DNA of 64,000 nucleotides. It comes from Sporosarcina sp. FSL K6-1522 (GTDB lineage Bacteria > Bacillota > Bacilli > Bacillales_A > Planococcaceae). The stretch spans positions 3,508,501 to 3,572,500 of the forward strand of contig NZ_CP152019.1 in the NCBI RefSeq assembly GCF_038622445.1. Direction: 5' to 3'. This document shows, piece after piece, positions 1-7,640 of this stretch (its first letter is position 1; each line of letters starts with the position of its first letter). Both the position numbers and the translations under genes were made by a program. The notes under the pieces were generated by a model. The model saw only the letters and a program-made list of their open reading frames with translations. It had not been told where the DNA came from and made no database searches.

Positions 1-334
1 GCGTTTGACCATGTAATTTAACTTGAAGCAGTCCCTTGTCTTCTGCGATTTCTTCTAACGCTTTTATAATAACCTTCCCAAGTCCAAATTTCCGATAAGG
101 TTCTAAAATACAGATTCTCTCCAATTTCCCTACACCCTCAACCCATCTGATACGGCCAGTTCCGACAGGTTGTTCTTGATGATAAACTAAAATATGTTCC
201 GAACGATCATTCAATGTATCGAATTCATCAAACTCCGACTCTAATGCCACACCCTGTTCTTCAACGAATACTGCTTTTCGGATAGAAAAGGCTTTTTCTA
301 AATCATTATTCTCTGTTATTCTTTTGGCTTCCAA
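1..334 (-). CDS. GNAT family N-acetyltransferase (YjcF-like), 3' end outside window
   Basis: Partial gene cut by the window edge; about 111 residues of the N-terminal part are visible. I translated it from the minus strand with a TTG start at 334 preceded by a GAGGT-type site. The visible part has the alpha-beta start (AFSIRKAVFVEEQG), the VGTGRIRW strand and LERICILEPYRKFGLGKV, which is the acetyl-CoA-binding motif A (R-x-x-G-x-G) of GNAT enzymes. The wording FVEEQ plus GTGRIR is typical of the YjcF group, whose substrate is unknown. It should transfer an acetyl group from acetyl-CoA to an amine. It is divergent from the esterase to its right. Confidence 0.75.
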   Translation of the reverse strand, partial: MEAKRITENNDLEKAFSIRKAVFVEEQGVALESEFDEFDTLNDRSEHILVYHQEQPVGTGRIRWVEGVGKLERICILEPYRKFGLGKVIIKALEEIAEDKGLLQVKLHGQT

Positions 335-530
335 ATTACCTCAGTCCTTTTCTAGATATGTATAACGAATCTCCGAATGAGAGCGTCCTTTTGCAAAAGA
401 ATACCATAGATCCCCCTCATTTTAAATAGCCTAAATATTCTTCTTAATTCAGAAGGGGTCTTTGGATAATTGGAGAATAAGTACCAAGTACCTCCAAATC
501 TATTCCCCAAAACCCAAGAGGAGTGATTCG

Positions 531-1484
531 ATGACAATTGATGCATCTGTTAAAGCAGTTCTTGACTATTTTCCCCAACTACCCAAAACATTGACACCGG
601 AGTTGATTAACCAAATTCGACAACAACAGTTATTGCTCATACCAGCAGAGGAGCACCGGCCAACTGTGAAAAACGTTGAAAACCTTCTCATTGAGGGACC
701 CAATGGCGATATTCCAATCCGAGCCTATACACCAGATACCCTTGAGGAAAAACTCCCTGCCCTCGTCTACTATCACGGTGGCGGTTGGACAACCGGCAAC
801 GTCGACACATATGACGTCGTCTGCCGAAATCTAGCAAATTCGTCAGGTCACAAAGTCATTTCCGTCGATTATCGATTGGCACCGGAGCATCGTTTTCCGA
901 AAGGGTTGGAAGATTGTTATGCTGCGGCACAATGGGTTTTCGATCATGCCGACACACTCCAAGTCATTCCATATCAGATTTCAGTCGGAGGAGATAGTGC
1001 GGGTGGCAACTATACAGCAGCCGTGACGTTAATGGCAAAAGAACGAAAAGGCCCTAACATCAAATCTCAATTATTAATTTATCCTGCGACTGATGCATTG
1101 CGCTCCATTAACGATTCACCGTACGAATCCATCCGAGAAAATGCATCGGCCCCTATTTTGACGAGCAGTCTGACGAAAAGCTTTTGGGATCATTATCTGA
1201 ACAATGAAGAGGACGCAGAAAACACATATGCCTCCCCTATTAAAGCAGAGGATGTAAGCGAATTGCCACCCGCTTTGCTAATTACAGCCCAATATGATCC
1301 ACTCCGTGATGAAGGTGAGTCATACGGTGCCCGTCTGCAAGCAAGTGGCGTCGATGTTGACATGCACCGTTATGATGGGCTAATTCATGGTTTCATCCAA
1401 TTGCCGATTCCTATTAATGAAGACGTTTTTCAAATGATTGGGCGTTTTTTGAATAAGCGTATATCGTCCGTGTCGACGAAGTAA
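531..1484 (+). CDS. alpha/beta hydrolase, HSL-type esterase
   Basis: A 317-residue soluble esterase of the hormone-sensitive lipase group. The oxyanion-hole motif HGGG is at residues 82-85, the nucleophile elbow GDSAGG has Ser156, the acid is the Asp in DPLRDEG and the base is the His in GLIHGF, all in the order expected for the family. Such enzymes hydrolyse short-chain acyl esters; the physiological substrate cannot be read from sequence. A longer frame begins at 462, but AAGAGGAG sits 7-8 bases before the ATG at 531, so that start was chosen. No operon partner: the gene is followed by a hairpin facing the convergent methyltransferase gene. Confidence 0.9.
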   Translation: MTIDASVKAVLDYFPQLPKTLTPELINQIRQQQLLLIPAEEHRPTVKNVENLLIEGPNGDIPIRAYTPDTLEEKLPALVYYHGGGWTTGNVDTYDVVCRNLANSSGHKVISVDYRLAPEHRFPKGLEDCYAAAQWVFDHADTLQVIPYQISVGGDSAGGNYTAAVTLMAKERKGPNIKSQLLIYPATDALRSINDSPYESIRENASAPILTSSLTKSFWDHYLNNEEDAENTYASPIKAEDVSELPPALLITAQYDPLRDEGESYGARLQASGVDVDMHRYDGLIHGFIQLPIPINEDVFQMIGRFLNKRISSVSTK

Positions 1485-1538
1485 GCTATTCTTGTAAAAT
1501 GCCTTTGCAAAAAATTAAATCTACGCCTATCTAAAATA

Positions 1539-1571
1539 GAGCCCTACTACACTTTTAATGTAGTAAGGCTC
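1539..1571. terminator. bidirectional terminator between esterase and methyltransferase
   Basis: Inverted repeat GAGCC-TACTACA / TGTAGTA-GGCTC around a short loop, flanked by A-rich and T-rich tails, lying between two convergent genes. Confidence 0.75.
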
Positions 1572-1600
1572 CATTTGAGTACCATTGTTAATAGACCTTA

Positions 1601-2296
1601 TCATTCCGCATGGCAAATCCATCCTGCGAAAAGGCCCGTTGAATAAAATCGGGTTATATTCGTAAAACCGGATTCTTCTAACAGTTGCTCAATGTGATGT
1701 TCCGGAATGAAAGAAATATTCATAATCCCTTTGCCCATCTCGTCCAATTTAGACGAATCGTACCCGACATCAAAGAAAAAGCTTTTCCATACGTTTATTC
1801 TGTCTTGCAATTCGGTATCATCAGGATCTCCGTATGCGGTCACGAGCACGAATGGAGCTCCCGGCTTCAACTTACCCTTAATGGTTTGAAGCAATTCCAA
1901 CTTCTGTTGGACATCTTCTATGAAATGAAGAACCAAAATACAACTTGCCGCGTCGAATTTCGATTCTGAGGGTGGCAGGTCAGCAGTCGTTCCCTGAATA
2001 AGTTGGACACGACTTTCTATGCCAAGTTGAATGGATTTATTCTCCGCCATCTGAAGCATCTCTTTAGAAGGGTCCACTCCGGTAAATGTCCATTTGGGAT
2101 TAGACGGTCCCCATGCAGCTAGTTCATTTCCACCCCCCGCTCCAATCACGAGCAATGATGCCTCCTTTTCGCCCAATTGAGTTCGAAAATAGGATTGAAC
2201 CATCGCAAATAACGTGTCGTATGTGGGAATCGAGACACGAGCGTTTTCTTCGTATGCAATCGTATTTTTAGAATTAAATGTAAGTTTTTCTGTCAT
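1601..2296 (-). CDS. class I SAM-dependent methyltransferase
   Basis: A Rossmann-fold methyltransferase of 231 residues. SAM-binding motif I is LLVIGAGGGNE, followed by the acidic strand end TGVDPSKEM and a later ASCILVLHFIEDV segment, the usual order of the class. The longer frame begins five codons upstream, but GAGGCG eight bases before the ATG at 2296 favours the shorter start. The acceptor is unknown. It lies downstream of an Rrf2 regulator and a thioredoxin-reductase-like flavoprotein on the same strand. Its upstream region carries the same 15-bp element as theirs, so the three are probably one regulon. Thiol methylation is one possibility suggested by the neighbours, but nothing in the protein proves it. 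Confidence 0.85.
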   Translation of the reverse strand: MTEKLTFNSKNTIAYEENARVSIPTYDTLFAMVQSYFRTQLGEKEASLLVIGAGGGNELAAWGPSNPKWTFTGVDPSKEMLQMAENKSIQLGIESRVQLIQGTTADLPPSESKFDAASCILVLHFIEDVQQKLELLQTIKGKLKPGAPFVLVTAYGDPDDTELQDRINVWKSFFFDVGYDSSKLDEMGKGIMNISFIPEHHIEQLLEESGFTNITRFYSTGLFAGWICHAE

Positions 2297-2367
2297 TGTT
2301 AATCGCCTCATTATAGTATTGTGCCTTACCCAGCATGAGTAATTATCCTCTTCAAATCAGACATTAA

Positions 2368-2382
2368 AGACTTGTTATATCT
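2368..2382. promoter_or_regulatory. candidate Rrf2 operator, site A (upstream of methyltransferase)
   Basis: AGAC-N7-ATCT followed by ATAATTAAT, 72 bp upstream of the methyltransferase start. It matches sites B, C and D near the regulator and reductase genes in half-sites, spacing and the trailing TATAAT-like stretch. Confidence 0.55.
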
Positions 2383-2436
2383 ATAATTAATCCGTAATTA
2401 CTTTATAGCTAACTGTCATCATTCTTCTAGCTCAAC

Positions 2437-2835
2437 TTACACCTTCGTTTGCTGTTGAGCCAAGTCCGCTAGTTTCATTTCTTTAAGATAACCATGCATT
2501 TTCTCTTCTGCCTCTTTCATAATCGCTTGAATTGAGCATTCGTCACCGTGAACAAAATCACATTCAAATAATGAGGCTGTACCTTCAATCGCATGAATAA
2601 TATCTAAAAACGTTATGCCGTCCTTTTTAGACGATAATCGATAGCCCCCATTGGCTCCTGAAATCGATTCAATCATCCCAGCCTTCACTAACTTGGTTAA
2701 AATTTTGGAAAGATACGTCGGTGAAACATCTTGAGATTCCGCCAACTGCTGGACTCTAACCGGTTTGTCCGGTGAAACAGTAAAGAGCATCAGCATAGTA
2801 TGGAGAGCATAATTCGTCGCTTTCGAAAATTTCAT
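2437..2835 (-). CDS. Rrf2 family transcriptional regulator
   Basis: A 132-residue winged-helix regulator with the family signature start MKFSKATNYALHTM, the recognition-helix region VSPTYLSKILTKLVKAG and the wing GANGGYRL. The C-terminal part has only two cysteines (C92 and C100) instead of the three that ligate an Fe-S cluster in IscR or NsrR, so a thiol redox switch is more plausible than a cluster. A perfect AGAC-N7-GTCT inverted repeat lies just upstream, between its probable -10 box and start codon, which implies autoregulation. It is transcribed away from the flavoprotein gene end, 144 bp after it. Likely senses oxidative, electrophile or disulfide stress; this is inference from family and neighbours. 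Confidence 0.88.
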   Translation of the reverse strand: MKFSKATNYALHTMLMLFTVSPDKPVRVQQLAESQDVSPTYLSKILTKLVKAGMIESISGANGGYRLSSKKDGITFLDIIHAIEGTASLFECDFVHGDECSIQAIMKEAEEKMHGYLKEMKLADLAQQQTKV

Positions 2836-2851
2836 AGTACCACCCTTTCAA

Positions 2852-2896
2852 AGACTTATTGGGTCTATAATATCCTCGAAATGGATACTCCGTCAA
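2852..2896 (-). promoter_or_regulatory. Rrf2 gene promoter with operator site C
   Basis: On the minus strand a -35 TTGACG (2896-2891), an 18-base spacer and -10 TATTAT (2872-2867) are followed at once by the perfect inverted repeat AGAC-N7-GTCT (2866-2852). The repeat covers the expected transcription start, the classic position for a repressor. Confidence 0.6.
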
Positions 2897-2978
2897 GTTG
2901 GACGATTTACTCCATAGTTCGAGTAGCCAGCCTATCCAACCTCTTTTCTTCAATCCATCTAAAATAATATTTTCGGTA

Positions 2979-3881
2979 TTAGTTTTCAAATTCCTCATTT
3001 ATCATATCACTTATGACGCCAATTGCCGCTTTACTTCCTTCAGCCGCCGCAATGATTACTTGGGAAAGTGAATTAGAATTATCTCCACTGGCATAAACGC
3101 CTGCAATATTCGTTCGTCCCAATATATCAGTTTCGATGCTCCCCATCTTGTTTAAGGTACAGCCTAAAGTTTGTGCGAATGGAGCAGCTTGTTGCAAGCT
3201 AGTCGTCACTAAGCCACCATCTCGTGCAATTTCTTGCCCATTCTTAAATCGAATCTTTGTCAAATGACCGCGGTCGCCTTCTAAATGCAGTATTTCATCT
3301 TCTATGACCGTTATATTTTTCCTTGTGAATAACTCTTTCTGCTCTGGAGAGAGAATGCTTTTTCCATTCGTACAAACGACCAAATCTTGACTCCAATTAT
3401 ACATCATTTTAGCCATATGAAATGCGCGGGGCTCTTCTGATATGACAACTACTGCACGGTTTTTTAATTCCCAACCATCACAAAATGGACAACTAAACAG
3501 GCTAGTCCCATAGAAATCATGAATGCCAGTAATCTGAGGCATGATATCTGTAAGCCCTGTCGATAAAATCACTTTTTTTGCTTGATAGCTGCTACCGTCC
3601 ATTGACCATATATGAAACATTTCATCTACTTTTTGTATATCGATTACTCTTTGCTTGTGAACAGCTATATTCGGGTATTTCATCAAATCCAATTGTGCGA
3701 CCTTTTTAAATTCAGCGGGGGTGATTCCATCTCTTGTGATAAATCCGTGAGACTCCTGTGTAACAGCATTTCTCGGTTTATCTTCATCAAAGAGTATGAC
3801 CTTTCTTCCTGATCTCGCTACAACAAGTGCAGCATTCAAACCTGCTGGTCCTCCACCAATAATTGCGCAATCTAGCAACAT
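2979..3881 (-). CDS. thioredoxin reductase-like NAD(P)/FAD-dependent oxidoreductase
   Basis: A 300-residue flavoprotein of the low-molecular-weight thioredoxin reductase fold. The FAD motif GGGPAG is at residues 9-14 and the redox-active CPFC at 131-134. The second FAD motif is YASGD near the C-terminus. The usual GxGxxA NADPH loop after the CxxC is degenerate (VVVISEEPRAF), so it is not an ordinary TrxB; the GliT/HlmI branch, which oxidises or reduces dithiols of small molecules, is a fair comparison. Two copies of the shared AGAC-N7-RTCT element lie upstream. The Rrf2 regulator follows downstream. The substrate, whether a thioredoxin-like protein or a low-molecular thiol, is undetermined. 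Confidence 0.85.
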   Translation of the reverse strand: MLLDCAIIGGGPAGLNAALVVARSGRKVILFDEDKPRNAVTQESHGFITRDGITPAEFKKVAQLDLMKYPNIAVHKQRVIDIQKVDEMFHIWSMDGSSYQAKKVILSTGLTDIMPQITGIHDFYGTSLFSCPFCDGWELKNRAVVVISEEPRAFHMAKMMYNWSQDLVVCTNGKSILSPEQKELFTRKNITVIEDEILHLEGDRGHLTKIRFKNGQEIARDGGLVTTSLQQAAPFAQTLGCTLNKMGSIETDILGRTNIAGVYASGDNSNSLSQVIIAAAEGSKAAIGVISDMINEEFEN

Positions 3882-3912
3882 CTAACCACTCCCTTTCAAT
3901 CGAGTATATTCC

Positions 3913-3927
3913 AGACTTCTAATATCT
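3913..3927. promoter_or_regulatory. candidate Rrf2 operator, site B
   Basis: AGAC-N7-ATCT followed by ATAATTAAT, 32 bp upstream of the flavoprotein start. Nearly identical to site A over 24 bases. Confidence 0.55.
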
Positions 3928-3976
3928 ATAATTAATATAAATGCATACAAACTAGTTGTTTTCACACACCTATTAT

Positions 3977-3991
3977 AGACCTTTAATGTCC
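3977..3991. promoter_or_regulatory. candidate Rrf2 operator, site D, with -10 box
   Basis: AGAC-N7-GTCC. Read on the minus strand it becomes GGAC-N7-GTCT directly followed by TATAAT (3976-3971), so it occupies the promoter spacer ahead of the flavoprotein gene. About 160 bp further (to 4155) I see no gene. Confidence 0.5.
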
Positions 3992-4154
3992 ATGATTGAT
4001 TCTAGAGGGTTAGGTAGCAAATAGCAAGCAGGTTGTTTTCATTCAACGCGACTACCTCGAATTATGCGGGCAAACGTAAGACTGAGAAATCGGACAAAAA
4101 CAACAAGCGTCTGCCCTTGCTACGAAACTTCCCTCTTTCTTTAACAACGCACGA

Positions 4155-4967
4155 CTATACAACTTTTACTTTATACATCCGCATGGACTGTAAATCACCT
4201 TCATAAGCCAATTGCTTCGAATGAATAAGTGAACGGACGCGATATTCAATCCAGATGTCAGACAATGATTGCTCTGCATTCCCCAACACGTCACCAACCA
4301 ACCTGATAGCGTCTATATATTCGAGATGTGGCATTTCATGATGCAACCTTGTAGCACAGTCCAATATAAACGAATCGTCTTTTGTTTCTAGCTCATCAAC
4401 GATTTCTCCTTGCCGCCAAGAACGAGCCATACTTTTACTGCTCAGCAAGCTTTCGCCATTTTGCACATAATCGCTCCTCAGTTCCTCTGAAATTGGACAA
4501 GTATAATGCTTGTAAAAATGAGTAAGCTCCTTAGCACAACATCCATTCGTATGACGAATATCAATTCGAACATCCTGCCCCTTCATAGAAGCATGCATGG
4601 CTTTATATGTATTAACAAAACGTAATTCAACGTCCTTATCTCTCAACAAATAGCAGCTGATTCGCAAGCCAATTTGCTCGGTTGCATTTTCACACGTCCA
4701 GATGGTAACTTGCTCACCATTCTTTATGGCTAACAACTGTTGTAATGACTCACGATAAACTGCTTGATCACCTTTAAAGTAGTCCCACGTTGTGTGGAAT
4801 GAAGATTGCGCCCAGGCAAAATAATGATTACTGCCACTACTCTCGTGAATATTTCTGAGAGGACCAATAGAATAATCGATTGGGAATCCAATAATCGTAT
4901 GATTTTCCCTACGAAACGCATGGTGTAAACTGCCTGCTGCAGCCGCCCCAAATACTAGATGGATCAC
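4155..4967 (-). CDS. DUF1835 domain-containing protein
   Basis: A 270-residue protein of unknown function. The start MIHLVFGAAAAGSLHHA is the diagnostic opening of DUF1835, and the C-terminal half (LHHEMPHLEYIDAIRLVGDVLG) matches the companion DUF3658 region. The longest frame begins at 4997, but AGGAGG lies eight bases before a GTG at 4967 that gives the canonical family N-terminus, so GTG was chosen. No signal peptide or membrane segment. It stands alone with no co-directional partner nearby that suggests a job. Confidence 0.8.
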   Translation of the reverse strand: MIHLVFGAAAAGSLHHAFRRENHTIIGFPIDYSIGPLRNIHESSGSNHYFAWAQSSFHTTWDYFKGDQAVYRESLQQLLAIKNGEQVTIWTCENATEQIGLRISCYLLRDKDVELRFVNTYKAMHASMKGQDVRIDIRHTNGCCAKELTHFYKHYTCPISEELRSDYVQNGESLLSSKSMARSWRQGEIVDELETKDDSFILDCATRLHHEMPHLEYIDAIRLVGDVLGNAEQSLSDIWIEYRVRSLIHSKQLAYEGDLQSMRMYKVKVV

Positions 4968-5047
4968 ATAAACCACCTCCTGGTTCTTTCTAAACAAATT
5001 GATCTCTCATAATATGGATAAAAAATCCTCCATGCTATAGAACGACA

Positions 5048-5082
5048 AAAGCTTGTCCCATATAAACACTGGAACAAGCTTT
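5048..5082 (-). terminator. terminator of the VWA gene
   Basis: Stem AAAGCTTGT / ACAAGCTTT enclosing a 17-base loop, followed by a T-rich tail on the minus strand, ten bases after the VWA stop codon. Confidence 0.75.
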
Positions 5083-5091
5083 CCCCACCCT

Positions 5092-5760
5092 TTAACGCAA
5101 AATCCCTTTTTGCTTCGCTTCTTCTAGCCATTCTGGGAACTCATTTAATAACTGGTCATATAACTCCTCATCAGATACGTTTTCCAAGTAGTCCAAGTGG
5201 AAGAAATTCGCATTGTCAACGAATCGCCCTTCCATTGTATCCAGCTTTCTTAAAACATCGAAGTTGGAATTTCCAATGCCAATAAACTGCCAGAAAATTG
5301 GTTGTGTCGAGGACGAGACAATCGACTTTTTAATGCCTGGTTTACATCCGCCATCATTTATAAACACTAAGAAGACAGGCTCACTGCTCGGTTCCTCTTT
5401 TGTATATTTCAGAATGACATCTTCCATTACTTGAGGTTCATCATTTCGCCCAAATTTATGGATACTGTCATTATTCAATATTTGTCGATCTACATAATCC
5501 ACAAAATCTTTCTCTGTGACAGCTGGTAAGCGAGAAAATTCGTTATCATATACCCACACATCTAAAGAACCGTCATCATCAAATTGACTCGCAACTGCCA
5601 ATATCCGTTCAACCGCATCTTGGACAATCCCTTTTCGATATAACTGGCGCATCGAACCTGAAATATCCAAAACAATTCCTACTCTTGCTATAACGCCAGT
5701 GAGTTTTTTCTTTTCTAGCACAACTCTCGCTGCGTTCTTTTTTAATGAAATTGTACTCAT
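5092..5760 (-). CDS. VWA domain-containing protein (TerF-like)
   Basis: A 222-residue single-domain von Willebrand factor A protein. The metal-ion-dependent adhesion site starts with DISGS (near residue 32), with the downstream Thr/Asp positions expected for a Mg2+-binding VWA fold (VFLVFINDGG). The sequence pattern resembles the C-terminal VWA of TerF/YceC-type tellurite and stress proteins, but no TerD-family gene is adjacent, so this looks like a stand-alone member. Predicted cytoplasmic; likely mediates protein-protein contact. ATG start with a GGAGG-type site just upstream. Confidence 0.85.
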   Translation of the reverse strand: MSTISLKKNAARVVLEKKKLTGVIARVGIVLDISGSMRQLYRKGIVQDAVERILAVASQFDDDGSLDVWVYDNEFSRLPAVTEKDFVDYVDRQILNNDSIHKFGRNDEPQVMEDVILKYTKEEPSSEPVFLVFINDGGCKPGIKKSIVSSSTQPIFWQFIGIGNSNFDVLRKLDTMEGRFVDNANFFHLDYLENVSDEELYDQLLNEFPEWLEEAKQKGILR

Positions 5761-5933
5761 ATGATAACCTCCGATTTCCTATCTTCATTTCCCCTACAAC
5801 TAATTCACGATTTAATTATATTACATAATTCACCATGTGTGTTGACTAAGTTCCTTTCGTGCCTATGATTATTTCAGTGAGACCAGTTTCATTTAGCTGT
5901 AGTAAAACATCCCCTATATAAAACCAGCTCCCC

Positions 5934-6758
5934 TTAATTAATCTCTATATTCCCTACTGAAACAGCTATATTTAGTTGATTTTTCGCGCTGGAATCCTTG
6001 ATTATCTTCTGACCGGCATTCTGTTTTACGATTGCAGCACCTGATAGACTTTCATTCACAGGTCTTATTTTCCCGTTTTTTGTATAAATATTCAATCCGA
6101 CATCATGAGAGATTGCTTCAGTTGGTAGTGCTATCTTTACATTCCCATTTGACAAATGAATGTTATTTACACCTTTAAGTGTAGCAAAGGCTAAACCATT
6201 CAAATTGCCAGTTTGACTTTTAATCGTAACTTCGCTATTGATTTCACCTGCATCTATAGACCCGTTCTTCAAATTTATAGCTAGCGACTCACCTATAAAA
6301 GAATCGATTTTCACATTTCCAACATTCGAACTGAGCGTTAATCGGTTTACGCTATCTATACTTTCTACATCTATGTTTCCTTGTCCAGTAGTAATGTGAA
6401 TTTCATCCAGTAGTTTTGCAGGGATATTCAATCGTAACGTTCCCCTTTTTCTTGAAGCTGGTAATAGCTTCATCCAGTTTTTAGGGATAGTCTTCACCTC
6501 AATAAATGCATGCCCGGAATCGTAATCAATTTCTATTTCGGGCTTACCGAAAAAAGATTGTTCTCCCGTATATTCAAAGTTCAAATTTGTTTCGACAACT
6601 GCAAGTACTACGTTAGATATATCTGCGTGAAGCGTAATCTGTTCAACATTTGCTAAGTCCTCATTCTGTTGAAATGCTTTTTTGCCACTATTCATTGACA
6701 CCACCGATCCAAATACTGTCAAAATAATAACCCCCATCACCAATAGTTTTTTCGCCAA
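5934..6758 (-). CDS. DUF4097 family beta-strand repeat protein, membrane anchored
   Basis: About 274 residues: one N-terminal hydrophobic segment (LLVMGVIILTVFGSVV) then a region rich in short repeated beta strands (LTLSSNVGNVKIDSF, LAINLKNGSIDAGEI, VTIKSQTGNLNG, IHLSNGNVKI), the LiaG/DUF4097 right-handed helix pattern. These proteins often accompany envelope-stress regulators. Start is uncertain: GTG at 6767 has no good site, while GAGTGG five bases before the TTG at 6758 does. A strong 10-5-10 palindrome precedes it and the MarR gene upstream ends in its own terminator, so it is probably a separate transcript controlled by that MarR protein. Confidence 0.75.
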   Translation of the reverse strand: MAKKLLVMGVIILTVFGSVVSMNSGKKAFQQNEDLANVEQITLHADISNVVLAVVETNLNFEYTGEQSFFGKPEIEIDYDSGHAFIEVKTIPKNWMKLLPASRKRGTLRLNIPAKLLDEIHITTGQGNIDVESIDSVNRLTLSSNVGNVKIDSFIGESLAINLKNGSIDAGEINSEVTIKSQTGNLNGLAFATLKGVNNIHLSNGNVKIALPTEAISHDVGLNIYTKNGKIRPVNESLSGAAIVKQNAGQKIIKDSSAKNQLNIAVSVGNIEIN

Positions 6759-6818
6759 TACAACCACTCATTTCTAAAATGAATTTTAATGAGCACGCCT
6801 ACCATTATTTCTACAACT

Positions 6819-6843
6819 ATATATTTTAATAACTAAAATATAT
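6819..6843. promoter_or_regulatory. palindromic operator upstream of the DUF4097 gene
   Basis: Perfect inverted repeat ATATATTTTA-N5-TAAAATATAT. A related sequence lies just upstream of the MarR gene, so MarR is the obvious candidate binder. Confidence 0.55.
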
Positions 6844-6900
6844 AACTACTATAATGTATGTTGTCGAGTATATATTGTCAACCTTTTTCGGTGAAATAAA

Positions 6901-6925
6901 AAAGCAGATCATAAATCGATCTGCT
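6901..6925 (-). terminator. terminator of the MarR gene
   Basis: Stem AAGCAGATC / GATCTGCTT with a 7-base loop and a TTTTTTATTT tail on the minus strand. Confidence 0.85.
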
Positions 6926-6936
6926 TAGGGACATTT

Positions 6937-7359
6937 TTACTCTATAATTTTTTCAAATAAATGATTGATTTCTGCTAAAGTAGTAGAAATCGTTACTAAC
7001 TTTTCTAATGGTAGTTTTGAAAATATCTCTTCTACTCTTTTTTCTCCTTTTGTTGTAAGTGCGACATTAACAACCCTTCTATCCGTTTTAATCCTTATTC
7101 TTTCAATATAATTTAAATCCTCAAGTTTATCACACATATTCGTTGCTGCCCCAGGGGTTAACATGAAGGCTTCAGAAACTTCAGTAATCCTCATATGCCC
7201 ATGTAATTTAAGTCGTAATAATAAAAGAATTAGATTTTCTGAAAGATCCTCATCATAAGTAAGCATTTCTACAAAATGCTTAGATTTATTTTGAATTTCA
7301 AACATCTCTTCCATTAAACTACGAATAACATCATTTGAAGAATTCTCCACTTCATTCAT
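6937..7359 (-). CDS. MarR family transcriptional regulator
   Basis: A 140-residue winged-helix regulator. The DNA-binding part reads MRITEVSEAFMLTPGAATNMCDKLEDLNYIERI with the wing RIKTDRRVVNVALTTKG, the standard MarR arrangement between two helical dimerisation arms. ATG start with a modest upstream site. Ligand unknown. The DUF4097 protein downstream is the most likely target: both have similar AT-rich palindromes in their upstream regions. The M24 peptidase is divergent, 281 bp away. Confidence 0.85.
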   Translation of the reverse strand: MNEVENSSNDVIRSLMEEMFEIQNKSKHFVEMLTYDEDLSENLILLLLRLKLHGHMRITEVSEAFMLTPGAATNMCDKLEDLNYIERIRIKTDRRVVNVALTTKGEKRVEEIFSKLPLEKLVTISTTLAEINHLFEKIIE

Positions 7360-7382
7360 CCTTTAACTGATAGTACAAAAAG

Positions 7383-7401
7383 TATATTTCGCACTAAATA
7401 T
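7383..7401. promoter_or_regulatory. candidate MarR operator upstream of marR
   Basis: TATATTT-N3-ACTAAATAT, similar to the half-sites of the palindrome at 6819 (TATATTTT...ACTAAAATAT). It sits 24 bp before the MarR start. The rest of 7360-7640 holds only AT-rich promoter-like DNA. Confidence 0.4.
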
Positions 7402-7640
7402 TTTACTAATTCAACTATATCCATATTATAATAGGTAGCGAAAAAATACACCATATTAATGACTTGAAATGATGTTCATTTCCAAACATCCACAAAATAG
7501 CATAGGTTATTTTTGAAATTAATTTAAAAGTGCAGATCTAAACAAAACACTATTATTTCAGCAAATCTTATGCCATATTAATAGTTGGAATACTTTCTTT
7601 CTATAGAACTATTCGAAAACAACTTGATGGGGGTTTTACA

